64,000 bases of DNA from Apiospora phragmitis (lineage: Eukaryota; Ascomycota; Sordariomycetes; Amphisphaeriales; Apiosporaceae), in contig JAQQWL010000002.1 in assembly GCA_038363925.1 (NCBI GenBank), positions 5,146,001 through 5,210,000 on the forward strand. Reading direction: 5' to 3'. The translations under genes were made by a program, and so were the position numbers. How positions within the stretch are numbered: the first letter of the stretch is position 1; every line of letters begins with the position of its first letter. The notes under the pieces are model-generated. The model saw nothing but the letters and a program-made list of their open reading frames with translations, searched no databases and was not told the origin of the DNA. Shown here in pieces: positions 1-13,100 of the stretch.

Positions 1-3000
1 TGAGATCGCCACGCTCCATTCGCGACAAAGGGCGTCAGTCATGGGACAGATCCATGTCGTCGACGGAATATTGGTACGAGTTGGTGGGGTCTACCAGGAA
101 GATGGACCCTAGATCGCAATTCTACGATTTGCGAGGGAAGGAAGAGTCACCACATATGCCATGGAGGAAAGCCGAAGTCGACCAGGTTGACGGAAATTGT
201 AATATTTGATTCGTTCGGGGCAAGCCAATGAGAGGAAAACAGTAGAGGTCCAGCAGGCATCCGGGGAATTCATGCCGCTCACCGTTGGAGCTGCCTGAGC
301 TTGCTGCGCCTGCGAAAATGTAACGCTGGGAATCAACCGTACCAAGCAAGACGGATCGGTCACAAAAACCAATGTCGGGATGCAACAAGACACAATTACG
401 TTAGTTCGCATTCCCGGCCACTGTTGGTGCGAGATTGCAGCCGGCTCTCGCATCAATCCTGGCACCCACGCTGTGTGGAGGGTGTCAAGAATGAACACGA
501 ATGCTCGGAGCAGTGCTGTTGGTAACGAGAACCAAAAGTAAAGTATTCCGGCCTTCGTGACAGTGACTACTGTACGCGTAACAAGCTGCTGACTGGTCGC
601 CTCGCAGGCAGTAAGTGCGTTTCGTATAGCAAGGTAGGTATGCATGCGTTGCTTTCGCCCCCAATGCCACACTGATCTACATTTGAAATTGAACCAACGG
701 CGATAGCCTGGACCGGTGGCGCTTGCTTGCAGCGACGGCTGGGCAAATAGGCGCCACCCCTGGAACGCAGCGTCCTGAGCCGCCGCCCTCGCGAGGTCAT
801 GTGACTTACAGCACCGGACCGGGGCAAGCAGCAAGATTTGGCGAGAAAACAGAAATAGGGGTCAGGGCAGTGAGAGGCTAGCAGCAGATCCCCAGCAGAG
901 TCAGGAGAACTTAGGCAAGGGATGATACAGGGGGGGATTGCTTCTAGAAGACGAAGCCTGGTTGATGATGAGGCCGGCTGGCGTGAGGCGCGGTCACTCA
1001 CCGTTAAACGGGACCGGCTCCCAGCTGGTTCGAGGACACATAGTCGGCAACGAACAGGCCATGACGGGCATATGAAGCAGCCGCCAATGTATGTATGTCT
1101 CACAGCCTTCGTGTGGGCCCGGCTGCGCTCATTCGCCAGAAGAGGTCGGAAAAGAGTAAGACGTGGGTATTGTCTCCGCCAGAAAGAGAAGGAGAGAAAA
1201 ATGCCCCCACCTACTATTGAAGCTGATCGACAAGATTTTCTCGTCGGTACATGACGATATGTTGTATTGACTGAAAACCGGACAGACAGATCTGATGGTG
1301 ATGATGAAAGAAAAGATGATGACAATCAGGAGAACATTTCCCGGGTCTCCACCAACCAGGTTTATTGGAAGGTCCCGAGTGATGAAAGCCGCCAAATCTG
1401 GCGATAGTCGATTACCGCAATCTAGAACAGCGGTCACTTGACACGCGCACGTTGAGCGGTAACGAACATCGATGCGCACAACTTACATGCCATTTCTGCA
1501 TCAGGAAGAAAGAAAGAGAGAAAAAAGCGAGGGTGAGACTTGCTTCAATAGCCAATGCCAAGACATGTGGTAACCGAACTGCTACCGTGGCAGTGGCAGT
1601 GGCAGGCAGGCGACAGGCGACGTCCATGTCCTTATTGAGATCTGTAAGAAAAGGGAGATGGGCGTGGATGGGGCCTTTCGTAACGGGCCGGATGGACGGA
1701 CAGAAGCAGCTTGACCAAACTGGGACAAGCCTAAGGGATGCCCCGTCAACCAGTCGCTGGGGGGCCATCCGTCTTTTCTCTCTCGACGGGGGCAAGGTGG
1801 ATAGACGCAATTTCCGTGGCATTGTTGTTGTTTTTTGTGAACCCAAGAATGAATTCTAATACTGTACGGTAGGTGAGCTGATGAGGTGAGGTGACAAGTC
1901 GGAGAGCGTTGGTTGCTTGGTGTGACGCGCGCATTTGCAAACGAGAATAAGACCAACCGCTGCAAGTGCGTGCTTGATGAGGTCATTGCGACACCCATCC
2001 CACGGACTCCTCTTCCCAATCGCCAACAATCCTTCCTTCCATGGACTTGGAGCCGCGCTGGCGATAGGCGAGATTGATTGACAGGAAAAAGAAGATAGAG
2101 AAAGAGACCTACGATAACCGTATAGCTACTGTGTAGTATCGGGTCCCGTCCACTCCATAACCTCTGCGACGATAACAACATGAAGGAATGGATTATTGGA
2201 TTCAATGGTACCCTCGACGAACATGTCAGTGACGGGAGCAGTTGAACAAAGAGAAGTTGTCCGCCGCCGCCCACAGTGGACCCAATGAGGCTGGTGCGCT
2301 GTACGTGGTACGTTCGCTGGCTTGAGCTGGCAGGAACGGGAATCGGTGGGTGGTTGGTGGCTGGGCGCGGCAAACCGACCATATTAGCAGCACTCGGGAC
2401 ACCAATGGGAGCTGGCACCTGCCTGCACTATCCGTTTGACCCCTGTGCCAGGCAGAAGAAGGAGCAGAAGAAGCCCAGATGGGATGAACTCAGCTCTCTC
2501 GTCACAACCGCCAGATCTGAGTCAAGAAGAGCCTTACTGCAAATGGGCAATGGTTGGAGAGCTCGTTGCAGGTTGCAATATCAATATCAAAAGCGATCAG
2601 TTGCGCAACGGTTTGCAGCATTGAACAATGAAGAACTCCCGCTACTACGGAGTAATAAGTTCTGACAGCATGGAAAAGCATTAGAAGGCAGGGGCTTCCT
2701 TCTGCCCCGTGCACCTTCCCCTGAGAGCTCAGGTTGATTCATTGGCCTGCCAATGACCCAGCACGCCCTGTTTCTCATAACACTGCTGTCGTTAGGCCTA
2801 TTATTATCGTCCAGCAGTGACATATCAAAGCTATGATCATTTCATACAATTTGGGGTGCCTGATATCTGAACCTATACGGTGATGTCATGATCTCTTTCA
2901 AGGGGCACATGAGCAGATTGAACACAACGGCGTCGGCGGCGGCTTACAGTATGGCATTTGATGCAACGGGTCCGAAGTCACCTGGAATAGCCCGAAACCC

Positions 3001-3500
3001 CCAAACCCTTAAATCAACAGCACCTACCGACCGCTGGCAGGACAGGATGCGGCTCTTCTTACGTTGGAGATTGCGTAAAGACCAGCGTGCCAGTTGCACC
3101 CTTCTATCAGATTTGTCGAACTGCATGTAAAGAGAGACCCTCGATATCAATGCTGCCAATGTCGAGGTAGTCTAACGACTTTGGGACATAGTCTGGCTTG
3201 GTTGCTAAACCTCTGATTTTCCCCACCTACCAGGTACACATTGCCATTGATGCTATCCAATCCCTGCACTGAGTTCTCAGGAGGCTTCCACTCAATGCTT
3301 CCAGAAACATCAATTCATCACTCGATATCCGTATGTGTAGATTGATTGAAAGCAATTCTTTACATGGGAAAAGGGAAATTTACGCACTATTATACCCGGA
3401 AGAGAAGCCTTGTGGGTGAGCAAAGAAGGCCTTCTGGGCAATGTTCAGCCCGTCATTGTGCACCTGCAGCTTCAAACTTTGGTACCTGAGATGCTTTTTA
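1..3500. other. Intergenic, no supportable gene
   Basis: Several open frames of 200-280 codons occur on the minus strand (for example 109-834, 567-1325 and 1582-2418). They overlap each other in different frames, have biased low-complexity composition and show no domain, signal peptide or intron-joined extension that I recognise. I see no tRNA and no repeat structure here. Confidence 0.5.
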
Positions 3501-3959
3501 GGTTAGGGATTGACAGCACTGCAGCTGTCACCAAAAACCTGCTGCAGCATGGCTCAGGACCTCGTGTTTGCCAGCAGTAAAAGAAAGCAGGTGCATCCGA
3601 CTATCTCAAATATATTGGCAACCTATCTCACTAACCTTATGCTGGGTAGCTGCCTCCTGCTCCTACTCCTACTATTCGTCGTCTGCATCTTCGACAAACA
3701 CAGTCCATTGGACGAGGGGGCAAGGACAGCCGTCCACTTATTAGATCGCTTCCTCTTTTTGAGCTTGGCCGGCTCGCCTGGCTCCCGCTGCATCATCATA
3801 CACTCGCATATCATCCGCCCTACTCGCAAATCACCAAACCCCCGTTTCGTTTCGCCGCGCGCGAACAGACATTTTCCTGATGCGCAGAGAGATCTAAGTG
3901 GTGCTCTTGGACTGGTCTTTGGCACTCGAGTCTCTGCGGCTGACTCGATGGTGCCGAGT

Positions 3960-5747
3960 GGTTTTATTCAGATTCAAGATCAGATTCAGTAGGGGCGCAC
4001 TCTTTCTCCAGTCCACCTATCAGCTACCCAAGTACAAGTATATCTGTACCTACCGAGTTTAATAGGGAGCAAGCAAAGCCAGCAGCAAGCCGAGCCACTA
4101 AGAAGCCAGCCCACTGCCAAACCCACATCCACTTGGAGCAATAGGAAGCCCCATCGAAGCAGATTGGAAAGTCGAGGGACAAGGAGGGACAGGGAGGGCT
4201 TCAGGGTTGCCCAGCAGTCTTAGTTTTAGCGTTCCATTGCTGAACTGTCTCTTTCTTCGTTGCCCCCATCCCACACTGGGACACACTGGGACACACACCC
4301 ACCACTCCCCCTTAGCTTCAGGGAGAAGAAACACAGGCCAGGCAGTGCAAGAGAGTGCACTGTACAGTGCAGATAGACCGAGAGACAGGAGAGACAGGAG
4401 GGCCTATCTCGCATTGAGCAGAGGTCTTCTTCATCTCATTGGATTCTGTACCTGGCGCATCACATTGCGTTGGAGCGGCTCATCGTCAAAAAAGGTCACT
4501 GCACACACGCACACACACCGACAGACATCAGGACCCCTTGATGCAGCAGACCCTTTTCCGTCTGTCTCTGCCGCCTCTCCCCTTGCATCCTGTTTCTGTT
4601 TTTTGTTCCCGCTTCACCGAGCAAAGAAAGCTATAGAGAGGGAGAAGAGAAGAAAGAGAGAAGGAAAAAAAGCTTAACTTTGTCATCGCAATTTGGTTCG
4701 CAGGGCATTCTCCGCCTATCAAAACACACATATACTTTTTTTGGCCTTACCTAAGTCGCCTGCCTACCTAACGGAGAGAGACCATCACCACACTATTTTT
4801 ACCTGCTTTACCTCCCGCTACCGACAGGTCCTACCCATACCCAATACCCATCCATACCTCACCACGCACCCGAAAAGCAAGAAGCAAGAAAATCGGGCTT
4901 CTGGGTCTCTGGGGTCTTTGCGCCCAAACTCAGTTTTTCTCCGCCGACATTTTCTTCCCATTCCTCCCGCCCTCTTCACCTCCCAATCCTTGGACCTTAC
5001 CTCATCAGACCGACCGATAGACCATTCTTCTACGACGGATCTGTTATTGGAGTCTTGGTCCTCTTCCCCCAAGCCTGTCTCGACAAGCCTTTTTTGGTAT
5101 TCTATACTTGATCACCTTGCCCTCCCTGCATCAAACCAGCTGCATACATCCCAGAAAGAAGTCGCTAGCAGCTAACTCGGTATCCATCCCCCGTGACTGA
5201 GTGCGACTTGTTTTTTTTTTCCGGCTTTTTTTTTGCATCGCTCTTTCTGGGCCCCCCCTCTCAACCCACCCTTCTGTTCAAATCCTGCTTGAGCTATCGC
5301 CGCCGCTGCTTACTGGCACTTTGTTCCGTTGCTTGGGCAATTTGTGCTTTCCAGCCATTTTCCCATCCCACCCCGTGCCCTGCACACTTGCACCGACAAG
5401 CGAGCGACCTGACCACTTCGTGCTCCTGCACCTCCAGCCCTCCCGACTTCGCCTTGGCCTTCTCCAGCCATACGCAAAGTCGATCCGGGTAGAAAAGCCG
5501 CACCCTTTTGACCTATCATTCCAAACCCCTCCGCCTTCCTTGCGACCAGTGTTTTTCATTTGACCTCTACAGTCATCTGCCCTGCCTGGTTCGCGTCGCC
5601 ATAACACCTTCCGGAGGAGCAAGTGACCGATTTGGGGGACAAGAAGGGATCGGCAGCCTGCTAGTTAGGTAACTAGCAGCTGCGACTTTCCCTCGTGGAT
5701 TCTGGTTCTTTCCAATAGCATTCAAACCCCAAAATAGCTTCATCACC
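3960..5747 (+). promoter_or_regulatory. Probable promoter and long CT-rich leader of the PIN4-type gene
   Basis: This gene-free stretch directly precedes the ATG at 5748. It is strongly pyrimidine-rich on the plus strand, especially 4730-5600, with T runs around 5210-5235 and CT blocks, as is common in fungal promoters and 5' leaders. Several upstream ATGs occur (for example 4693, 5193, 5201) that could act as upstream ORFs if the leader is transcribed. The transcription start cannot be fixed from sequence alone. Confidence 0.4.
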
Positions 5748-7638
5748 ATGAATCAACAGCAACACGACATGTATTACGACTACCCACCGTCAGCGAACAG
5801 GTCGCCCGGTTCGACAAGACAAGGCTATGCCACCGTGGGTTTGGGCTCGGGACTGCAAGGCCATCGTTCAGCCCAAAGGCCTATGGACAATCTCGGCGGC
5901 CCCCTGGGCTCCTCTGCTCTATACTCGCCTGAAGAACGGTTCGACGCGATGCATCGATTCGACCGCCTCAACCCGAGTTCCATGCAGCAAAGCGGTTATA
6001 TGCTCGAGAACAGCCAAACCTGGGGATATAATAACGCTGGCGCCGCCACGATGAATGGACCCCTGAATGGAAACGGCCGAATCGGTTCACGACCTGTCAA
6101 TCGCCGAGCTGCTCTGCCTACCGTAAGTCGAAAGGGCCATGGATTTGCCACCTAGGAAGTTTGCTAACGCCACTAACCCACCGCAGAACTGGACCGATCA
6201 ACCGGCACACGGCATGCACTCTATGAACCAAATGTACGATGGGAATATGTCTATGAACGACAGCGACATGGATCTCGCCGACCGAGTCCTGACGACCCCG
6301 GCCTCCGGCGACTCGGAGCAACTCATCCCTACCGCCATCGTCATCAAGAATATACAGTTTCAGTGCCGGAAGGAGATGTTGCAAGGGATCATGGCTACCA
6401 TGAACCTTCCTCAGCCCTACGCTTTTAACTACCACTTTGACAAGGGCGTATTCAGGGGCCTGGCCTTTGCCAACTTCTCGACTCCCGAGGACACTGCCAT
6501 TGTCATCCAGAAGATGAACGGCATGGAAGTCATGGGGCGAAAGCTCCGGGTCGAGTACAAGAAGATGCTGCCGCAAGAGGAGCGAGATCGCATCGATCGG
6601 GAAAAGCGAGAGAAGAGGGGTCAGCTCGAAGAGCAGCACCGCGCGCCTCTGCCAGTCCATCAACAGCACGCTCTGCAAGCCCTCGGTGTTAGCGTGAGCA
6701 AGCAGCCCACTGGATCCCCTTTGCGCGACGTAGATTTGAATGACCCTGACACACTCGAATACTACACGCAGCTTACCCTGTTCAAGAACGACTCCAGCCG
6801 CGAGGTTCACATCTTCCCGCCTGATGTCGCACCGGAACAACGCCGTCAGATCCATATTCTGGCCCATAACATGGGGCTCGAGCACCGCTCGGTTGGTGAG
6901 GCTGACAGGCGCCAGATCCAGGTCATGAAGAGGCCCCAGAACTCGCCCCCTGCCCACGTGCAGACCCAACTGCCACCCAACGTGTCTTGGGAAGACCACC
7001 GAAGAGGCCTCAGTCGCGCTGCCACTTTTGACTTCGCCGCCAGGCGAGACGGCTCGGGCGCCTACCACACTGTGGGTAGGCAGGGGCCTACATTAGAGGT
7101 TCCTGGCAGTCCCGAGTACAACAACCCGCAGAGCCTCCAGAAGGCTAAGAGTTTTGCGGATCTGCGCAAGAGTCCCAGCCCCGCGCCTTCTGGCTCGAGC
7201 TATGCAGGTATCGGGAACGGCTTTGCTGCCTCGCGCTACGGCGACTACAACCTCACGACGCCTCCCAATCTGACACCGACCTCGGCCCAGAACACGAGCG
7301 CCGGCCCGGATGCCATGCTGGCTAACAACATGGGCGGCCTGAACCTTGGCTACGACTCGGCCCACCTTCGTGCTCGCGAGGCTCCTGGGGCTATTGGCAG
7401 CCAGAGACCTGGTGCCAACGGTTCTGCCGGCCGAACTGCTCCCGACCGACAACCCAGAGGCCCCGAGTGGGGTGAAGCGTTCAGCGGACGGAACCGTGGC
7501 CACATGCAGCGAGGCAGCGGTAAGCGATATCTCTCTTCACTTTATTGACGACGACATTTTGGACACAGCTAACATGATGTCCCTACTTCAGACTCGTCGG
7601 ACGCGGGCCGCAGCTGCGGCACTTCTCGCTTCCACTAA
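5748..7638 (+). CDS. PIN4: RRM/R3H RNA-binding protein, PIN4/Cip2 type
   Basis: Three exons, 5748-6122, 6187-7519 and 7592-7638, joined by GT-AG introns (gtaagt...ccgcag and gtaagc...ttcag), give a 584-residue protein. The first intron is needed because the upstream frame runs into stops. The N-terminal 170 residues are low in complexity (Q, N, G, M). An RRM lies near residues 174-252, with the RNP-like strands VIKNIQF and RGLAFANF. It is followed by a charged KREKR segment and an R3H-like domain near 305-375 containing REVHIFPPD and ILAHNMGLEHRS. The C-terminal 200 residues are Ser/Pro/Asn-rich and disordered-looking. This layout is that of yeast PIN4 and fission yeast Cip1/Cip2, RNA-binding proteins linked to cell-cycle, checkpoint and stress control of transcripts (family knowledge). 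Without intron 2 the protein would end at 7548, after only nine extra residues; the spliced end DSSDAGR fits better. Confidence 0.88.
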
Positions 7639-10184
7639 GGGGTTTGGCCGCGGAATAATCCCTTGCATCGACCCTGTCGCTTCCTCGACACAATGATCCT
7701 CGAACGAGAGACGATTTACGACATACTTAGAGATATAGAATGCTTCAAGCTTCCAACAATGCGTCGTTCCCCAAGCCGATCATCAGATGGCCCGGGAGAA
7801 GCTGACGTAATTTCTCGATAAGGGGATGATGTGCTGATCGAAGCCACTCCCTCGTTGGCATTCGACTCGACCCGCTTTAACGCCTTGTAATATGATTTTG
7901 CTTTTATGTTCTGCTTTCAAATGTCGGAGGTGATCTGGAAGCCCAGACCTCTTGTGTCGTGGCTTGGCGGAGTTGCATCAGTGTTGGATGTATTGTCCGG
8001 AGGCGGTGGAAGCAATTGCCCAATAATCGGGGGGCAAGACTGCGTGGAAACGAACAGGCCCTGCTGGCCGTTCTATATGACTATACCCTTTTTACGATGA
8101 CCGACGGCACCGCGTACCACCAAAAAAGTTAACTGGATACACAACATACAGCGACGATATGGGCGACCATTCACGGCATCACGATATCAAAATTCTATAC
8201 CCTCTTGGGATTCCTTGCCTGCCCTGGGTCGCCTCTCGTGGTCATGAAAGGGCCAAAGGGGTACGGTGGAGTCTTATCACGATGGTTACGCTGTTACGAC
8301 GCATATGCACATCACTTAGATGGCAAGGCGATGCTGGTTGGCTGGCTAGCTGGCGATGAGATGCCTAATTTAATCAACATTACACATATCCGCACACATC
8401 TTGGGACGCGAAGCAGCAGCATCAAATACCAGTTTCCGCTTGGGAATGAAGAACGAAAATATGAAGAGAAGAAGAAGAAGAAGACAGGAGAAGACGACGA
8501 CGAGACGCGGCAATATGCAGTGGCAGTTGAACTGGACTGCCGAAGTTTATATGAAGATGGCCAGACGAGGAGAGCGAGCCAGTGACGTGGGATGTTGTGG
8601 GATGGTTGGGCCAAAGAAGGCATTTATGAAGTCTTTTGTGGAAAGTTTTCTGTATATCAGTGCATCTTGTTTTGACCATTTTTTGTCCATGTTCGTGTTT
8701 TTGTTTCCATCGTCTGCCATACTGGGGTGTTCTGGTCTCACGCTCAGTCATTACCATCGTCATCAATCCTATCACATCGTCCAATCCGGTGTCTGAAATA
8801 ATTCCATACGCCCATTTTATATCTCCGCTCGGGCTCTTCCCTCTCCTTACCAACATCATTCGCATGGGACCACCGCCACAACTTGTTTCGTAAGGACGCC
8901 GGAGTATAATGGAGACCCTAGTGTGCACTCGGCTTGGATTGGGTATTCTTATTGTTATGGGGCATGGCCGGAACGAGGGGGGGGGGGGATGCTCTTATTT
9001 TTATCCGTTTCGGGTTTTCTTGACCGATTGGTGAGAGTATATGGACCTGGTGGTCTGACCGACAACATTTATTTTTGGATGGAAGGAAGAGAGTGTTGAG
9101 AGTGTAAGAGGAAGAGCCAAAGACAGAGAGAGAGAATCAATATATGCCCAGTTCGACACCAAGCGCAACAGGGTTGCCGATGTTTGGTGACATGGACAAG
9201 TTTCCTTCGTACGTACCAACTAGTTGTAAAAAAAGAATCACATTTTGACTTTGAGAGTTATGGCGATGCGAAACTTGTTCTTTTTTCCCTTGAGGGACTA
9301 GACTAATCGTAGCCAATGCCGCGTGCGTCATGTACCCCGCGCCCCCGCCGTGCCGTGCCATGCCGTTCACCACTTCAATCAATCTTGCCAACCCCGGTCC
9401 TACGGAAAATAAAACAACAAAAAAATAGGGTTAGCATTGCGTGGTGTCCCATCATCCGTTTTAGTTCAACTTAAAGAGACGACGAGACGACGTGCCGGTC
9501 CGCGGTGGGAAGGAAAGTGTGTGGTAACATGGAGTTTTGAGGTTGAGTTCCGGGGTAAATGTCAGAAATCCTGGGAAGGTTTCTCAAGGTACGGCTAGCT
9601 GTATGGATGAACGACCAAGGCAACAAGGTTCGATCAAAGAGGTGTTGAACAAGGATAGAGAAGGTGAAGACGGGATGAACCTTTTAAAGACCTCTCTGAC
9701 TTCAAGGGCTTGCAACTAACTGACTGCTTCCTGTTTTTCTTTGGTCATTACGAAGGGGGTCGTTGGATTGCAGCAGAGAAATAAGAAAGGGGGAGAGAGA
9801 GTGTGTGCATTCCCGGCGACCACGTAGGACAGCTAGGGATGGCGAGCAACATTGAGAAAGTTTTTTGACTTGGTTGGCATTGATTGATTGATCGATTGAT
9901 TACCCTACTGGAAAGGCCCATCCTTCTTTTTCCTCCCATCCAAGTATTCCATCATTACAACATTAGGCACTCGGGTAAGTACATTAAAAAAGATGGAATG
10001 CTTTGTTTTGTTCCTTTTTCATCATCATAACCGTCATGAAAAGCTTATCGCATCGTTCGCCCTCCTCATTACCATTACACCGACGATAACGACGACGATG
10101 TATTAGATCTGGAAGCCCCCGACTGACTTGGCCATTCTGCCTACCCTCTTTCCCCCGGAAGAAATGATCCCCGACGTCGTTCCT
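7639..10184. other. Intergenic, 3' regions of convergent genes
   Basis: I see no supportable gene. The stretch lies between the 3' ends of the PIN4-type gene and the oxidase gene and must hold both 3' UTRs. It contains simple repeats: a GAA tract near 8466-8483, a run of about 13 G near 8978-8990, and a TGAT-type repeat near 9883-9901. Confidence 0.6.
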
Positions 10185-13100
10185 TTACACTCCAGGCTGA
10201 GTAAACCCTTCAATCTGGGGCCAATCGCCCAGCCTCGCCGGATCCCCACCGATGCGGACCCAAACGGCGTGGCTGGGCGTGGGCCCGTCGAGCACGAACA
10301 TCTGGTACCACGACGGCGGGCTAACGTTGGCGTTGGGCGGCGCCGTGACCGTGCAGCTGTTACCGTTGCAGCTGATAGCCGGGAACAGCGTGCGCTGGCC
10401 CATGCTGTTGCCGTGCGTGGAGCCCACGGCGGCCAGCAGCGAGACGCGAATCGCGCCACCAGACGTTGAAGTCAGCTGGAACGGTACGGTGGCGCCGTAG
10501 GCCCAGTCCTTATTCGCGATGGTGAAGGTCGGCTTCGGGGCCCCCGACAGGATGTAGTCGGGCGAGAAGTACTCGAGGCGGTGCTCCTGCGGGTGCTTGT
10601 CGTCCTCGGGGTCGGAACCCGACACCAGGATGCGACCGTCCGACATGAGCACGGCCTCGGAGTGGTACAGGCGCGGGATCGTCGTGTTGGCCCACATGGT
10701 CATGCGCGCGCCGAACGGCTTGGTCGGGTCGTACAGCACCGCCGACAGGTTCGGCGGGTCGGGTTGCAGGCCGAAGCCGGCGCGGCCGTTTACGGAGCCG
10801 CCCATGATGACGTAGCGGCCGTCGGGGAGGGCGACCATCAGGCTGACGACACGCGTCGAAGGCTGTGCGTTTGTTAGTTAGAGCCGACAGTTGCTCGAGT
10901 CACTCCATTCAAGAAAAGGGATCTCTTACCATTCTTTCAATGCGCCACTGGGCCCCAGCATTGTCAGGCTCGGTGGAGATGCAGTTGTCGATACCAAAGT
11001 TGGCGCCGTCGGTCGTCCCACCGCAGACCAAAACAGTCATGGGGTCCGTGTAGGGTGCGTGCTGGGGCATGAACATCATCGTGCCCTGAAGCGGGTAGTT
11101 CCGGCCAGCTTCCGGGTTGTTGACGGCGCCGGGCATCTGGGCAGGGACCGGATGCTGTGGAAGTCGACCTGCGAGATGAGGCGGGCCTCGTTGTACTGGG
11201 CGAAGAACATGTTGCCCGACGGCAGCACGGCCACGAAGGGGTACGAGTTGACCTTCTCCACGTTGGCGAGGTAGTCGAGGTGCGTGGCAGCGGTGACGCC
11301 CAAGGGCTTGGGCACGACCTCAGCGCTCGGGACCATGGGGCCGTCGGAGCCATCCTCGCCGCCCATGACCAGGATCGACCCGTTGGAGAGCGTGGCAGCA
11401 GTGGGATACCACCGACCCGCCATGAGAGCCAGCTTGGTGTGGTCCTCTTCCCACTGGTTGGTACCGTTGGTTCCAAGCGGGCTGTCGGGCGTGAAGAGAC
11501 GGACGCCGTACAGGGAGTCTAGGGACCAGCCTCCGAGGTTGATCTGCCGACCGGCTTTGTCAGGCATGACGATTGAGCCCGAGCAGAAGACGTCCGTCTT
11601 GAGCTGGAGCTCGCGGAAGGCGGTGCCGTATTGCGGGGCCAGCGAGGGGTCGAACTCAACAGAACCGGTGGTGTTGTGCTCCTTGGAGGTGCCGAACTTC
11701 TCCACGAACACGACCTTGTCGTTGATGCCGACGGTGCTGATCAAGGGAATGAGGGGGGCAGACATGATGAAGTCGTAGCTTCCAGCAGCCGGACCCGAAG
11801 CGTACGACCAGGTCGTCAGCTGGGGACCGGTCCACCGGTAGTACGAGATCCTGTTGCCGCCGCCTAGAAACCGTCAGCAATTGAATGAAGACACCACCAT
11901 CGCGATGGCTAGAGGGAGCGAGCATACCGCATATGATCTGAGGATCGCCTGGACAGGCGACATTACAATCAGACTCGGGTTGAAGGGTAGCTAAGTCCCC
12001 TAGTGGAACATCACCACAGACTGCGAGCTGGTTAGGCATATTACCAAACGAGCCGGGAAGTCATGATGGCCAACTCACAACATTGGTAACCGTATTCGAG
12101 GCCGCCAGCCTCGTACCCGAACTTACTGCAGCCAGCGATGCACTCGGAGATGGTGGCGTTCTCGATGTTGTTGGACATCCAGGGGAAGGCACGGTTAGCG
12201 ATGTCATCCCTAGCCATGCAGAGTTAGTTTGGGAACGAAGAGCGTGAATGACAAAGTGAAAGCGGCAAACGACATACTTGATGCAGCCGACGTAGGCCCA
12301 GTTGGCGGGAAGGTTCTCGGTCTGAGGCTTGGGCGGCTGATACACAATCAGGGTATCATTCGAGTAGACCGAGAGCCTGTTGCCGGCACCACACTTCTGG
12401 CCGGCGTTGCCGGCACAAGACATGCTGCAGTCCGCGTCGCTGACGAGCGCGGCGCCGTTGCGGACAAAGTTGTCGCAGAAGCACTGCGCCCCATACTCCA
12501 TCCCCGCCACGGCGTAGCCAAGGCCGACACACGTCTCGACGCAAGACTCGACGGTCAGGGTCGTACTGTCGGGCTGTTGGTTCAAGAAGGCACGGCCGCC
12601 GCTGCTGCCTTCGGTGTAGCAGCCCTTGTAGGCCCACGGCGCGGGCAGGACGGCAGGGCTGCCAGAAGAGGTGGGCTCGGACGGCCTGGTCGAGATGGTC
12701 GAGGTCGGGTTCGAGCCAGATCCGATGAGAGACCAGACGCTTAGCCGGCTGCTGCCGCCGCATATCTGAGCCGAGTCGCCATTACAGGCCATGTTGCAGC
12801 CTTGTGAGACCTGCGCGCCTCCGTTGGCGTACTCATTGCCGCAGTAGCACTCACCCGAGTACTCTGTTCCTGCGATGGAGTATCCGGCCTGTTGGCAAGC
12901 AGTAGTGCAGAGGTTATTGGTCACTTGGGCCCGAGTCAGTTCATTCGATCAGCGGGGAGAGAGGACACACTGGGCAAGACACGTACTAGCAGTGGAACCA
13001 CCGGGCACTCCGGCGCCGAATGCAAGTGTTCTACCTCCATCTCCTTCACTGGATATTGATCAGTCAGTAAGGCCTATGCGCACGGTACGATAATGAGACC

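Noticed and set aside
109..834. 241-codon minus-strand open frame (also 567-1325 and 1582-2418)
   Set aside because: They overlap each other in different frames and show no domain, no intron-supported extension and odd composition. Chance open frames in non-coding DNA of moderate GC are the simpler reading.
6118..7068. 316-codon minus-strand frame opposite the PIN4-type gene
   Set aside because: It is antisense to a clear RRM/R3H coding exon and a by-product of its codon bias.
8466..8483. GAA tract, G runs (8978, 14046, 58817) and the TGAT repeat as CRISPR or functional repeats
   Set aside because: Ordinary microsatellites. There are no spaced direct repeats of CRISPR type, which are not expected in a fungus.
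11108..11170. A 32-base intron (GTCGAC...CCCAG) to explain the oxidase frameshift
   Set aside because: It is too short for a fungal spliceosomal intron, and its removal would delete residues conserved in the family. A one-base indel fits better.
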